Positions 53,992 through 63,800 of a DNA stretch of 64,000 nucleotides are shown here, piece by piece. Position 1 is the stretch's first letter. Each line of letters begins with the position of its first letter. A model generated the notes under the pieces. That model ran no database searches, was not told the origin of the DNA, and worked only from the letters and a program-made list of their open reading frames with translations. Source of the DNA: Gracilaria gracilis (taxonomy: Eukaryota > Rhodophyta > Florideophyceae > Gracilariales > Gracilariaceae); NCBI GenBank assembly GCA_030374805.1, contig JARGSG010000079.1, positions 124,001 through 188,000 of the forward strand. The letters run 5' to 3'. A program made the translations under genes and the position numbers.

Positions 53992-56758
53992 TATAGTTTG
54001 GTTACTTATTTTCGAACAAAATAAAGAACGTTACTTACGCTCTTTATGGCGTTACTTATTCAACCGTGTTACTTTCAAGTTACTTATATGAAAGCCACAG
54101 CAATGCAGGAGATCCTTGGTGAGACCCGACGATCTCGAAGTGTGCTAGAAGCATGATTATCTGCCCCCAATTTCACACACATGCCAAGGCACCACTTTGC
54201 CTAACGATTATGGCCAGCAAACACTCGTCTTCCAACGTCATTGTGAACGGCACAAACACAACCACAGAAGTTAAACCGCTTCCAAACAAGCCTTCCCAAC
54301 GAGCTATACGCAAGCCAAATTGTTCCAGAACCAGAAGGCTCTCTCGTATTAGTCTCAATCAAGCCCCGTCTTTTGACCCATTCTTTCTCCAGAGGTACAG
54401 CTTAAATCAGCTATACTCCGGTGAACTTATCTCCACACCTACAACCAAGAAGTGACCGAACAAAATTTAGCAGACTTGGCTGCTCAAAGCCAGTCAGGAT
54501 CGTTGAATAATATTGTGTCCGCAATTTCTTCGATGCCCAATACGTGATCTAATAATGATTCCAAGAATTGCTCCTCTTCCTCGTTTCCTACAAGGCTTTC
54601 CTCTTCTATTTCTGCCTCTAAACCGTGCGAAGCAATGCCATTCGCGACGTCACTCGTTCCTGAAGACAAACTGTTTGAAACTATTTCGGATATATGCTTT
54701 TCGAAACCGTCACCCCTAGTTTGCGGAGTTTGCTTGCACAACACTGCAAAATTGTGCGCGATTGCTACTTGTTTCTCGATCTTCAGCTCTCCCGTTCTCC
54801 CTCTTCGCGAGGTGAAAATCCGTTTTGCAATTTTGAGGTTCCGTTCCACGCTGGCCGAAGAGGAAGGAGCTTTGTAAACCTTCATCATCACATTTGCCAA
54901 GTCGGGGAGCGAATCTTTAAGTTGTCCCCAAACCAGGCGTGGGTGCCATTTTCTCAGACTCGGTAGTAAGTTATGGGGTGATACACAGTGGAGCATAAAA
55001 TTGTTGACAAGGCGTTCGTTATGCTGGCTGTCTTCGGCAAAAATGGACAGCGCTTGATGGCACTGTTCTACAATGTTACCGTTTCCCATGCCTGCAAAAT
55101 CTTCTCCGTACTCTTGTATTACGCTTCGTCTCATTTCCACAAAATAAGGGTCGCAATAGAATGATAGAGGTAGTATAGGAGAGTATATTCGGTTCCATTG
55201 ATACAGAACTCGTTCATCTCTTGTTGGATTATCTTCGGAGTGACTCAATCTCCTCAAGACAATTCTTGTGTAGAGAAATGTTGCATACACGAGAGATATT
55301 GGCGTGGCTTCACCCTCTAATATACCGATGCATTTGCATATGGGGTCCATCGTTGTGTACCCTTTTGATACCCTTTCCCAAAGGCAAGAGTTTGTTATGA
55401 TGTCATTGATCGGTGCTGGCAGTTCGAATGATTGGTCAAGGCCCAACCTCTCTTTCTCATGCATAACAACGTACGGCATGTAAGTGATCACCGGCACGAG
55501 AAGCAGTCGCTTTAACATGAGGTTGACTGTTGACCATCTTGATTTCAAATAAAGAACCATTGCGTATGTCTTGTATAGCCTCTCCATACACACTTTGTCG
55601 TAAACCTTACGCAGTAGTCCATTACCCTTAATCGTTTTCGATAGAAAAAGAGCTTGGCGTATCGTGTCAGCGAAAATAGTCGCTTTTTCAAGATCTTCAC
55701 TCAAATTGTGTAATGCATGCGTGCTACAGCCATATGCAAATTTAAAAAGCTTGTTTCTCAAACAAAGATCACAAAGTTTCCTCATTGAGTTACAAGAGTC
55801 TGACAGAAAGCCGTAGCAAGAGCTAGACCCCATAAGTTTGTCCAGTCGAAACACAAGGCCTTTCAGCTTCATGAATAAAATTTCCGAAGTCACCTTGTGT
55901 AGATCAGAGCCTAGATGCTCTACAAAGAATGGAAGAAGAGTATGGAGCACCACATTGCTCATGGATTTTGAAATCACGTTAGTCGCACCATCAATGGCCA
56001 GTATTCCACCCTTATCATTTCTAATGCGTTCAATTACGAAGCACATCATATTCTCGTACTCGCATTGTAGTAGCTCATTCCCCACCTTTTTGGGGCATGG
56101 CGGGTGCCATGTTGGTCGTACTGCAGCGCAAAACATATGCCAACTTGGATGATCAAAAGTGTGAAACAAAAGGCCTGTGTAGTGAACGGCTTTTGCTAAC
56201 AATGTGTTTAGAAATGTATGTCGTTGTGGAGTAAGTGTTTCAATTTTGAGCTTCGAGAGAGGACCTTTTTGACTGTTGCATACTTTTATGTTTGAACTTC
56301 CTGAAAGTCTAAATGTGTCTTTTTGCGAATCTGAAACTCTTGTTTGGCTGTGATTGTTTTGCGTGTTTAATTGTGCTAAAAGAGCTCCGATTGTCTGTGG
56401 TAGAAGAAGACAGTTGTTAAGGTGTGTCTTGAGATTGTTAGGTTTGGCTAACACGGTTGCATTGCAGTGGTTGAAACTCGCCCGATCGATTTTGTAGGCT
56501 GCTTTGGAGCACTTTGTGAAGTGAGTCCATATTGGACTTGGTTTTCTACCCATAGTTAGGAAAGATGATTTACTTTCTGATTGGGACTGGAGATTAGCAA
56601 CTCCTTCGGAAGCGCGACGCGGTTTGTTGAGACACTAGTTCTGCACGTCTGACGTCTGAATTTGTAACGGATAGGTAATGGTAAGTAACGTTATGTAACA
56701 TTACTTTCATTACAAAACTGTGACTTTTCTGTAAGTAACGTAAGTAACCATTCTATAA
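53992..56758 (-). mobile_element. hAT-superfamily DNA transposon
   Basis: Termini TATAGTTTGGTTACTTA (53992 on) and, inverted, TATAGAATGGTTACTTA (ending 56758). Both ends carry several further GTTACTTA / TAAGTAAC copies, the clustered subterminal transposase sites typical of hAT. It encodes an open 689-codon transposase. The 8-bp target duplication expected for hAT is not evident. The right flank is occupied at once by a foldback repeat, so the flank may have been replaced. Confidence 0.8.
54484..56553 (-). CDS. hAT transposase
   Basis: 689 codons without interruption. N-terminal BED-type zinc finger: W at ~9, then a C-x-x-..H-x4-C pattern in FNHCNATVLAKPNNLKTHLNNC. Then a DUF659-like/hAT RNase H-fold region: GGILAIDGATNVISKSMSNV (first Asp), YGFLSDSCNSMRKLCD, FAYGCSTHALHNLSEDL. 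A long helical insertion follows. C-terminal hAT dimerisation motif SSASVERNLKIAKRIFTSRRGR. Length and domain order match autonomous hAT transposases, so this copy could still be functional. A 100-codon ORF at 54153-54455 on the other strand lies in the element end and is probably chance. Confidence 0.9.
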   Translation of the reverse strand: MGRKPSPIWTHFTKCSKAAYKIDRASFNHCNATVLAKPNNLKTHLNNCLLLPQTIGALLAQLNTQNNHSQTRVSDSQKDTFRLSGSSNIKVCNSQKGPLSKLKIETLTPQRHTFLNTLLAKAVHYTGLLFHTFDHPSWHMFCAAVRPTWHPPCPKKVGNELLQCEYENMMCFVIERIRNDKGGILAIDGATNVISKSMSNVVLHTLLPFFVEHLGSDLHKVTSEILFMKLKGLVFRLDKLMGSSSCYGFLSDSCNSMRKLCDLCLRNKLFKFAYGCSTHALHNLSEDLEKATIFADTIRQALFLSKTIKGNGLLRKVYDKVCMERLYKTYAMVLYLKSRWSTVNLMLKRLLLVPVITYMPYVVMHEKERLGLDQSFELPAPINDIITNSCLWERVSKGYTTMDPICKCIGILEGEATPISLVYATFLYTRIVLRRLSHSEDNPTRDERVLYQWNRIYSPILPLSFYCDPYFVEMRRSVIQEYGEDFAGMGNGNIVEQCHQALSIFAEDSQHNERLVNNFMLHCVSPHNLLPSLRKWHPRLVWGQLKDSLPDLANVMMKVYKAPSSSASVERNLKIAKRIFTSRRGRTGELKIEKQVAIAHNFAVLCKQTPQTRGDGFEKHISEIVSNSLSSGTSDVANGIASHGLEAEIEEESLVGNEEEEQFLESLLDHVLGIEEIADTILFNDPDWL

Positions 56759-56763
56759 GTAAG

Positions 56764-56894
56764 GGTTATCGCATGGGCTACGAGGGAAATTTCGATCCCG
56801 AGGGAGAGTTATTTTCCCGAAGGCGAAGCCAAGGGAAAATAACCGTCCCGAGGGATCAGAAATTTCCACGAGTTGCCCTGCGATAACACGCTTA
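56764..56894 (+). repeat. Foldback repeat, left part of interrupted copy
   Basis: Same repeat as 43149-43290, in inverted orientation. It starts GGGTTATCGCATGGG and runs to GCGATAACACGCTTA, where the Harbinger element has inserted at TTA. The sequence resumes at 59792 as TCGCTTGGTGG, exactly as in the uninterrupted copy. Confidence 0.9.
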
Positions 56895-57054
56895 GAGCAT
56901 CTCCACTGGGCAGCTAAATGCGGCAGTAAATCAGCAAAACGTTCCCGACGTGTCGCGATGTAATTGGGCCAACATTTTTTGCTGATATGCTCATTTGCTT
57001 CAGCACTGCACTTCTCCAACGGCCTTCCTTGTCCACACGCCAAGCAAGCAAGAC

Positions 57055-58356
57055 ATGGCTTCATCGCTCATGAACGATGAGCTTGATGAAGCTCTAGAAG
57101 AGCTCGTCCGTGACCTGCTCTCTAGCTCAGAGAGCGAAGCAGACCAACGGCCACATGGCGGATCCACCAAAGGCCGCAAGAGTAACATTGACCGACAACG
57201 AGAGGCAGGCCACAAACAGTTGCATAATGATTATCTTTAAAGCTCACCGGTCTATCACTCAGGTCACTTCCGTAGGCGGTTTCGAGTCTCCCGTACAGTT
57301 TTTCACCGCCTCTGCACCCAATTGAAAGGAAAGCAACGCTACTTTCAGCAACACAACGATTGCACAGGACGTCGTGGGTTTAGTGTGGAACAAAAAGTCA
57401 CTGCCTCATTGCGCATACTGGCTTATGGGTGTGCAGCGGATTTCGTTGACGAGTATGTTCGTATGTCAGAATCTACAGCCTCTGAATGCGTCAAACGGTT
57501 TTGTAGTTGTGTCATTGATGGTTTTGGCGAAGAATACCTCCGTACCCCGACAGAGTCTGACCTAAAAAACGTGCTGGCACGCACACAACGTCTTGGATTC
57601 CCGGGGATGATGGGCGGCATTGATTGTTCGAAATGGATATGGAAGAACTGTCCAGTTGCGTGGAGAGGGCAATATCAAGGGAAGGAGCGGAAACCGGGAG
57701 TAACATTGGAAGCCATCGCGGACGACCGGCTTTGGATTTGGCACGCGTTCTTTGGGACCCCAGGAAGTGGAAACGACTTAAACGTCTTAGAGAATTCTCC
57801 TTTACTAAACAAAATATCGGACGGAAGCTTTCCACCAAAGGTGTCTTACGATCTGAACAGCAAGCACCAAACAATCCCGTATTTTCTTTGCGATGGGGTC
57901 TATCCTAGGTACCCCATTTTCATTCATACTATACAGGAACCTGTAACAAAGAAAGAAAAGAATCATGCCAAGAGGCAGGAAGGCAGGCGGAAGGATGTCG
58001 AGCGAGCGTTTGGCGTGCTTCAAGGACGTTGGCATATCATACGCAGACCCTCACGTTTTTGGCACGTGAACACTATGAAGAACGTGATGTATTGTTGTGT
58101 GATCCTTCATAATATGATGGTGGAAGAAGGCTTGGACGCTGAGGAACTGACGTGGGGAAGATCTACGAAATGGACAAGCGAGCAAATTGTTCATCGTGAG
58201 GTCCCGGTATGGGAGGAGGGCGAAAACTCAACAATTCCGAAAGGCTCAATCGCTGCTCTTTGCAGGAGTAGTGAGTTCCTGAAGCAAGAAGCAAGGCAGC
58301 GTGAATTAGAAAACGATGTCATGGAACACCTATGGGGTTTGCTCGGAAGATCATAA
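57055..58356 (+). CDS. Harbinger transposase (HARBI1-like DDE nuclease)
   Basis: The full frame starts at ATG 57055 (MASSLMNDELDEALEEL, acidic helix) and has one TAA at 57238-57240, followed in frame by GHFRRRFRVSRTVFHRLC, the usual N-terminal helical region. From ATG 57322 it is open for 344 codons. Catalytic residues: D in GMMGGIDCSKW, D in PYFLCDGVYP, E in RRKDVERAFGVLQGRW, all present. Between them are GVTLEAIADDRLWIWHAFFG and GSGNDLNVL. C-terminus: CCVILHNMMVEEG. With the TAA read through, it would be 433 codons, the usual length. It cuts at TIRs and targets TWA. Confidence 0.9.
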
Positions 58357-58530
58357 ACAGCACGAACTCATCGGCGTTTGGTAGCCATTTTATTTCGATG
58401 GGACCTATATCTACAGTACCTCCTTTCTCACGCGGTCGCGCGAGCACCTACGCTCGCAAGCTCGCTCCGGCGCTCTACGCTCCCTTGTGAGACTTTTTGG
58501 CGTTTCTGGAGGTCATACTGCAATTTCAGC

Positions 58531-59505
58531 TTAGTAAAATGGTCCGAACAGAGGCCACTCATCGGTTTGGGGGGTTTTCGTCAAAGTGGAGGCTTTTGGG
58601 GCTGACTCGGTAGCGGTGTCAGCGGGAACAGGACGGCTTTCCTTCGACTTTTGACGCTTTGCTTCGTCGGCCTTCAGGTCGTCGAGAACGCGCTTCCGTG
58701 AGATTTTTAAGAACTCCTGTGCTTCGGGACTACTATGACCAGTCATCATGAACAGCGATATATCGTTCTGCCTCTTTATTTCGGAGGCTCGTTCGCGCCG
58801 CAGGCGTAATGCCTGGCGAGCAACGTTCAGCTTCTCTTCATAGTGCTTCTGTTTAATAAACTCCATTTTTGCCGCCTTTCTACCTTGTGGGCGTTCTGAG
58901 AACTCTGTCGACGGGACATCTTTCTTCTCTATCTGATCAGGTGTGCCAGGTTTCGAGCATGTTTGCTGCCTAGAAGTGCTGCTGGGATCGGCTTCCGAAG
59001 AGGTTGAGGTAATTTCCTCGTCGATGAAAAACTTAGGATGGTTGCGGAGAACTTCCCATGCTTCCTTAAACTTAAACGGCTCTCCTATATCATTCTTCGG
59101 ACTCTTCATCTTGATTCCATTAAACAGCGCGGTTGCCATGCGAAATTTGTCCTCTTCGTTGTATCCGGATGGATATAAACGAATTACGCGCACAAACCAC
59201 CCAGAGAACAGAGCGTACTTTGTCGTTAAAAGCTTTGTACGGTTGCGAACAGATTCCGTAGAGCGTGAGGGACGATTAGCAGGCTTATAAAGCTCGTTAT
59301 AGACTTTTGTGATGGCGTCAAAGAATAATTTCTTCTTGCGGTCTGTTCCCAGTATTGAATCCTCCGATGTTTTAATGTATGCTCGGGCGATGCCGACATC
59401 TTCCTGTGGAGTGAAGCTCGGGCCTCTGGTGGTAGGTTTTTTGGCTTCCATCTTGGGACAGCTCGTCAGGTCTGGGCAGTCATTGGGTGAGGAGAGTTGT
59501 TCCAT
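58531..59505 (-). CDS. Harbinger ORF1, Myb/SANT (trihelix)-like DNA-binding protein
   Basis: 324 codons, uninterrupted. Residues ~30-140: FTPQEDVGIARAYIKTSED ... FFDAITKVYNELYKP ... STESVRNRTKLLTTKYALFSGWF, the three-helix Myb-like fold of PIF ORF1 proteins. Then FKFKEAWEVLRNHPKFF, the string common in NAM-associated C-terminal regions. A Ser/Thr-rich linker and a long basic helix follow (AAKMEFIKQKHYEEKLNVA). In characterised PIF/Harbinger systems this protein brings the transposase to the nucleus and to the element ends. It is transcribed convergently with the transposase, with 174 bp between the stops. Confidence 0.85.
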   Translation of the reverse strand: MEQLSSPNDCPDLTSCPKMEAKKPTTRGPSFTPQEDVGIARAYIKTSEDSILGTDRKKKLFFDAITKVYNELYKPANRPSRSTESVRNRTKLLTTKYALFSGWFVRVIRLYPSGYNEEDKFRMATALFNGIKMKSPKNDIGEPFKFKEAWEVLRNHPKFFIDEEITSTSSEADPSSTSRQQTCSKPGTPDQIEKKDVPSTEFSERPQGRKAAKMEFIKQKHYEEKLNVARQALRLRRERASEIKRQNDISLFMMTGHSSPEAQEFLKISRKRVLDDLKADEAKRQKSKESRPVPADTATESAPKASTLTKTPQTDEWPLFGPFY

Positions 59506-59791
59506 GATGGAAGTGTATGCCTACGATATCTACTGGTATCTCCAAGAACCGGTGTTTCGGTTCTTTTGGCGGCAAAGTTGTCCTTCTGCAGCCATTGAGC
59601 ACCACCCACGTGGATAGTGCGTTGCTTTCGCTCATTTGAACAGGTTCACAATTCCGGAGCAAATCGAGACGATTTGCTCCAGAAATCCGAACCTGTTCAA
59701 AAATTTGCTCCCAAATTTTTGCCGGTGGAGATTGGTGCGCCACCAAAATACTATTTTACTGTCGATATTCTTGCCGCTGGAGATGCTCTTA

Positions 59792-59802
59792 TCGCTTGGT
59801 GG
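59792..59802 (+). repeat. Foldback repeat, right fragment
   Basis: TCGCTTGGTGG continues the repeat interrupted by Harbinger at 56894. It is cut off after 11 bp by the LTR of element 4, so GGTGG (59798-59802) is the expected target duplication of that retrotransposon. Confidence 0.75.
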
Positions 59803-60109
59803 TGTAATAATTGATTTAATAGCAAACTTTGGACTTAATTTTATTGAAAGAATACTTTATTACTTTCAATAAATTGGACTTACTTTTGAGACTTATGCAA
59901 ACTTTTGCAAACTTGGTATACTTTCAGACTTTAGTAAACTTTCAGAACTTTAGGAAACTTTTAGAAAACACAAATTTAGAACATTAATAAAGTATTGTTT
60001 ATTATAATGTAGGAAGCCTTGCTGGCGGAGAAGGCACTAAGGGGCACTTCTGTCCGTTCGAGGCGTGGGGCCAGAGAGAAGGGAGACGGTTGCGCGGTCC
60101 GGCGCGGCG

Positions 60110-60117
60110 CTTTTATA
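60110..60117 (-). promoter_or_regulatory. TATA box of element 4 LTR
   Basis: TATAAAAG on the minus strand, in GC-rich surroundings, about 160 bp into the LTR. It fits the U3 promoter position. Confidence 0.65.
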
Positions 60118-60181
60118 GAGAGATGAGAGCGCCGCGCTACGGCGCAATCATCTCCTTTCCGCGCCGGATTGCGTGCAGGGC

Positions 60182-60259
60182 TGCCATAATGGCCGCCTCA
60201 CGGCGCGCCATTGTGGCCCAGCTGCCAACATGGCGCGCCGTGAGGCGGCCATTATGGCA
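60182..60259. repeat. Perfect 30-bp inverted repeat in LTR U3
   Basis: Arms 60182-60211 and 60230-60259 (each containing GCCGCCTCACGGCGCGCC or its complement) match at all 30 positions, with an 18-nt loop. It lies upstream of the TATA box within U3. It could bind a dimeric regulator or form a cruciform. Confidence 0.9.
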
Positions 60260-60278
60260 TTGCCTGTAATCCATAACA

Positions 60279-60291
60279 ATTCCTCCCTTCT
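60279..60291 (-). promoter_or_regulatory. Polypurine tract of element 4
   Basis: AGAAGGGAGGAAT on the minus strand, ending directly at the TGTTATGG start of the LTR. Confidence 0.8.
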
Positions 60292-60315
60292 AAATCATTG
60301 ATCGTCCTCGATTAA

Positions 60316-60806
60316 TTACAACTCTTCTACATAAACTTTAAACGGGAACGGTACAACCATTCTTAATCCATCAATCTCAAATGACAAGGTTCTTGTCATT
60401 CCAAACGAATCCATTCCGGAGATAAATAAATCCACTTCTTTGGCATATGTGTTCTCACGACAAATATCCCCTTTAAAGCCAATCACGAAATGATAGTAAT
60501 AAATAAGAAACTCCTCTCCGACGAGAGTTGACATTCCAAGGTGGACATGATTACATAACCTGACTAAGATGTTAAAAACTTGTGTCCAGAAATGAAGGGG
60601 CCATGCAAATGATAGAATCCCAAACATGTGTGAAACAATGTCCATGCTAACTTTTCCACTTCAATCTCTACTGTAGTAATTGCAGACAACCAATCCTTTA
60701 CCTTCTTTCCTGCCACGAGGTGCTCACGAAAAGCGATAGTTGCACTAAATTGATCATAGATCGGTATCAATTTTGCATTAGACGACATGGTTTTCCGTGT
60801 ACGCAT
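60316..60806 (-). CDS. Post-pol ORF of element 4, one frameshift
   Basis: Two overlapping minus frames: 60806-60564 (80 codons; second ATG at 60788 gives MSSNAKLIPIYDQFSATIAF) and 60645-60316 (109 codons, ending FPFKVYVEEL). A single shift in their overlap near 60600-60640 would make one protein of about 160 residues with aromatic, beta-like content. It starts inside the end of the chromodomain frame, as a downstream ORF would. No homologue is known to me. It is sense-oriented, unlike the antisense ORFs of elements 1 and 2. Confidence 0.5.
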
Positions 60807-63800
60807 CGATCAACGAAGGAGTTGAGGCAGCGATGAGTGTTTGGGTGTCGACCCATCGGTTTTCCGTGTTATCAGTTCCTTTATAGTGAACTAGATATTG
60901 TAAACGCCTTTCCTTAATTCGATGAGACAAGATGTTGTCGATCTTATCCTCCTCGACTCTCACGATTTCCTCTGCTCGATCCGGTTTCTTCCTGCCAGCA
61001 ATTGGGTAGTTCCTTTCATGGTACGGTTTCAATAGGGAAACATGGAATGTGTGGTGGACATTCCGCAGCTTCTCAGGAAGCTTCAGTTTATAGGCTTTAC
61101 CCTGAGCCACCACTTCTTCAACTGTGAAGGGGCCCAGGTACTTTGGAGATAGTTTCCTCGATCTCCCGTTCTTAAGATTCAGATTCTTCGTAGACAACAT
61201 AACTTTATCCCCTTTCTGAAACACTTGTTCCTTTTTTCCGCTAGACTGTTCAATCATACGACTATTTGCCGTGTTAATTGCTTCTTGGGCAATTTCGGTG
61301 GCGTAGGAAATATTTTCCAGAAATTTTTCCGTAGCATCATTACTTACGTTGACTTCATCTTGACGTAGGAAGTCGGATATGGTGACAGGGTGGATTCCAT
61401 ACTCCAAGAAGAAAGGAGTTTGTTTCGTAGCTTCATTAATATAATTATTGTAAGCAAACTCAAGACCGGGTAGATAGAAATCCCAATCTGTTTGACTATA
61501 ACTAATAAAGCATCGTAACATTTCCTCTAGAGTACGAAAAGCTCTTTCGGACTGTCCATCTGTCTGTGGATGGAATGCAGTAGACAAGTTCATTTTTATC
61601 TTGAGAATGCTCATAAGTTCACTCCGGAAATTTCCGGTAAATCGGGTATCTCGATCAGATATGATCTTTCGAGGTAACCCATGATTCTTGTAAATTTCTT
61701 TATAGAAAACTTCTGCAGTGTCTTTGGAATTCACCTTAGGTTTCATTGGGATGAAATGTGTTCGTTTCGTTAGTTTGTCCACTACTACTAAAATAGAAGA
61801 CATTCCATTCTTGGTCTTTGGAAGTTCGAAGATAAAGTCCATCGATATTACTTCCCACTTCTTACTTGGGGGTGGAAAAGGACGTAATTGTCCTTCCATA
61901 GAAATATTTAGACTTTTAGCCTTCTGACATTCGTGACAGTTTTCAATATATTCCTTTATATCCTTGTTCATACCTGGCCAGAAGAAATCTCTTCTCAGTA
62001 AGGAAATGGTTCGTTGTTTGCCTCTGTGGGCTCCCAACAATGATCGATGATAATCATGAAGTAGCTCCTCTCTTTGATCTCCCTTCGGAATACATAAGCG
62101 GTTTTCAAAGAACAACCTTCTATTTTTAAATTGAAACGGTTCTTTTGTTTCTTCTAATACTTCTTTAAAGAAGTCGTCTTTCTTGTAGTTTTCATTCAAT
62201 TTCTCCAAGTAATCGTTCGTTATTTTCACGGTAGTTACGGAGAAAAGGGTTCTCACTATATCGGAAGACATCTGATGAACTTCCTTGTGCTTTCTTGATA
62301 AGGCATCCGCTACTCTATTAGCCTTGCCTTTAATATACTTTATCTCGTAGTTAAACTGCTGCATAAACTCAACCCATCTTGATTGTTTTCTTGACAGCTT
62401 CCTCTGGGTTTCTAAATATTTTAACGGGTTATGATCCGTATATATTGTGAACTTCGGGCCATGGAGATAACATCTCCATTCCTCTAACGCATAGACAATA
62501 GCAAGTAATTCTCTTTCATGAGTAGAATACCTTTGTTCGGTAGCTGATAACTTTCGTGAAGCATAAGCTACTGGTCTACTGTCTTTGCCGTCGATTTGCG
62601 TAAGTACTGCACCAATTCCAGTAGCAGAAGCGTCGGCTGTTACCTCAAATGGTAAGTCAGGATCGGCACATCTTAGGACCGGTGTATTACTAAGAGCTTG
62701 CTTTAGTTTGTCAAAAGCACTTTGCTCTGTTGCAGTCCATTTGAAGAGATTAGCCTTCTTGGTAAGATCTGTTAAAGGTGCGGCGATTCTGGAAAAATCT
62801 TTTACGAATCTCCTGTAGTAATTGCACAAACCTAGAAAGCTTTGGATGTCAGTGACATTTTTGGGCGTTTCCCAATTTTGTATCGACTCCGTTTTCTTAT
62901 GGTTCACTTTGATTCCGTCAGCAGTTATGACATGTCCTAAATAATCTATTTCGGACTTCATAAACTCACACTTAGACAATTTTCCGTACAGTTTGTTCTG
63001 TTTAAGAATTGCGAATGCTTTTCTTAAATGCTCCAAATGTTCCTTAGGAGTCTTACTATATATTAGAATATCATCTAGGTAAACTAGTATGAATTCATCG
63101 AGGTGTTCTCTAAACAGCATATTCATGTAGGTTTGAAAACAACCAGGTGCTCCTGTCAATCCAAATGGAGTAACTAAGTATTCAAACTGTCCGTACCTTG
63201 TTCTGAAGGCAGTCTTTTCAATATCGCCTTCTCTTAATCTTATTTGATGATATCCTGATCTCAAATCAATCACCGAGAATACGGTAGATCCTCCGATTTG
63301 ATCCCAGACTTCATCAATCCTGGGAAGTGGTACTTGGTTTTTTATGCTTTGTTTATTGAGTGCGCGATAATCTACACACATTCTCAAACCACCATCTTTC
63401 TTTCCTATAAATAATACAGGACTTCCCCAAGGACTTATACTTGGTCTTATAAAACCATGAGACATTAACTCATTCAGCTGTCTCTTCATTTCTTGGAGCT
63501 CGTCTCGGGACAATTTATACATTGGTCCCATCTTTGGCTTGGCTCCTTCTTCTAAATCAATCCTCATTTCAACTTCTCTATGAGGAGGTAACTTCTTGGG
63601 CAACTCGTTAGGAAATATATCTTTATATTCCTCTAACAACTTATTTAACTGTATATCGACTTGATTATCAGTTAATGACTTTGACTTGGACTCTTTGACT
63701 TCGTCCTGACTTGATTTCATCACAATATGATATATCATCTTCTTACTTTTCCTTGCAAGCCTGTTGAATTGTTTACTAGTAAGAATGAATGTCGGACGGG

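Larger units (their letters stand above)
56895..59788. mobile_element. PIF/Harbinger DNA transposon, structurally complete
   Basis: 2894 bp. Ends GAGCATCTCCACTGGGCAG and, inverted, GAGCATCTCCAGCGGCAAG. TTA duplications at 56892-56894 and 59789-59791. The empty site is visible in the copy at 43149-43290. It carries the two proteins that PIF/Harbinger needs: a DDE transposase (plus strand) and a Myb/trihelix-like protein (minus strand), convergent. One nonsense codon in the transposase N-terminus is the only visible lesion. Confidence 0.95.
59803..60278 (-). repeat. 3' LTR of element 4
   Basis: On the minus strand it begins TGTTATGGATTACAGG at 60278, right after the polypurine tract, and ends ATTATTACA at 59803 (TG...CA ends). 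About 476 bp. It holds a TATAAAAG box and a perfect 30-bp inverted repeat upstream of it. AATAAA occurs near 60003. The left border is inferred from the TG and from the repeat it interrupts. Confidence 0.75.

Noticed and set aside
53982-56766. An 8-bp target duplication for the hAT element
   Set aside because: Compared several alignments of the two borders; no 8-bp match was found, so none is claimed.
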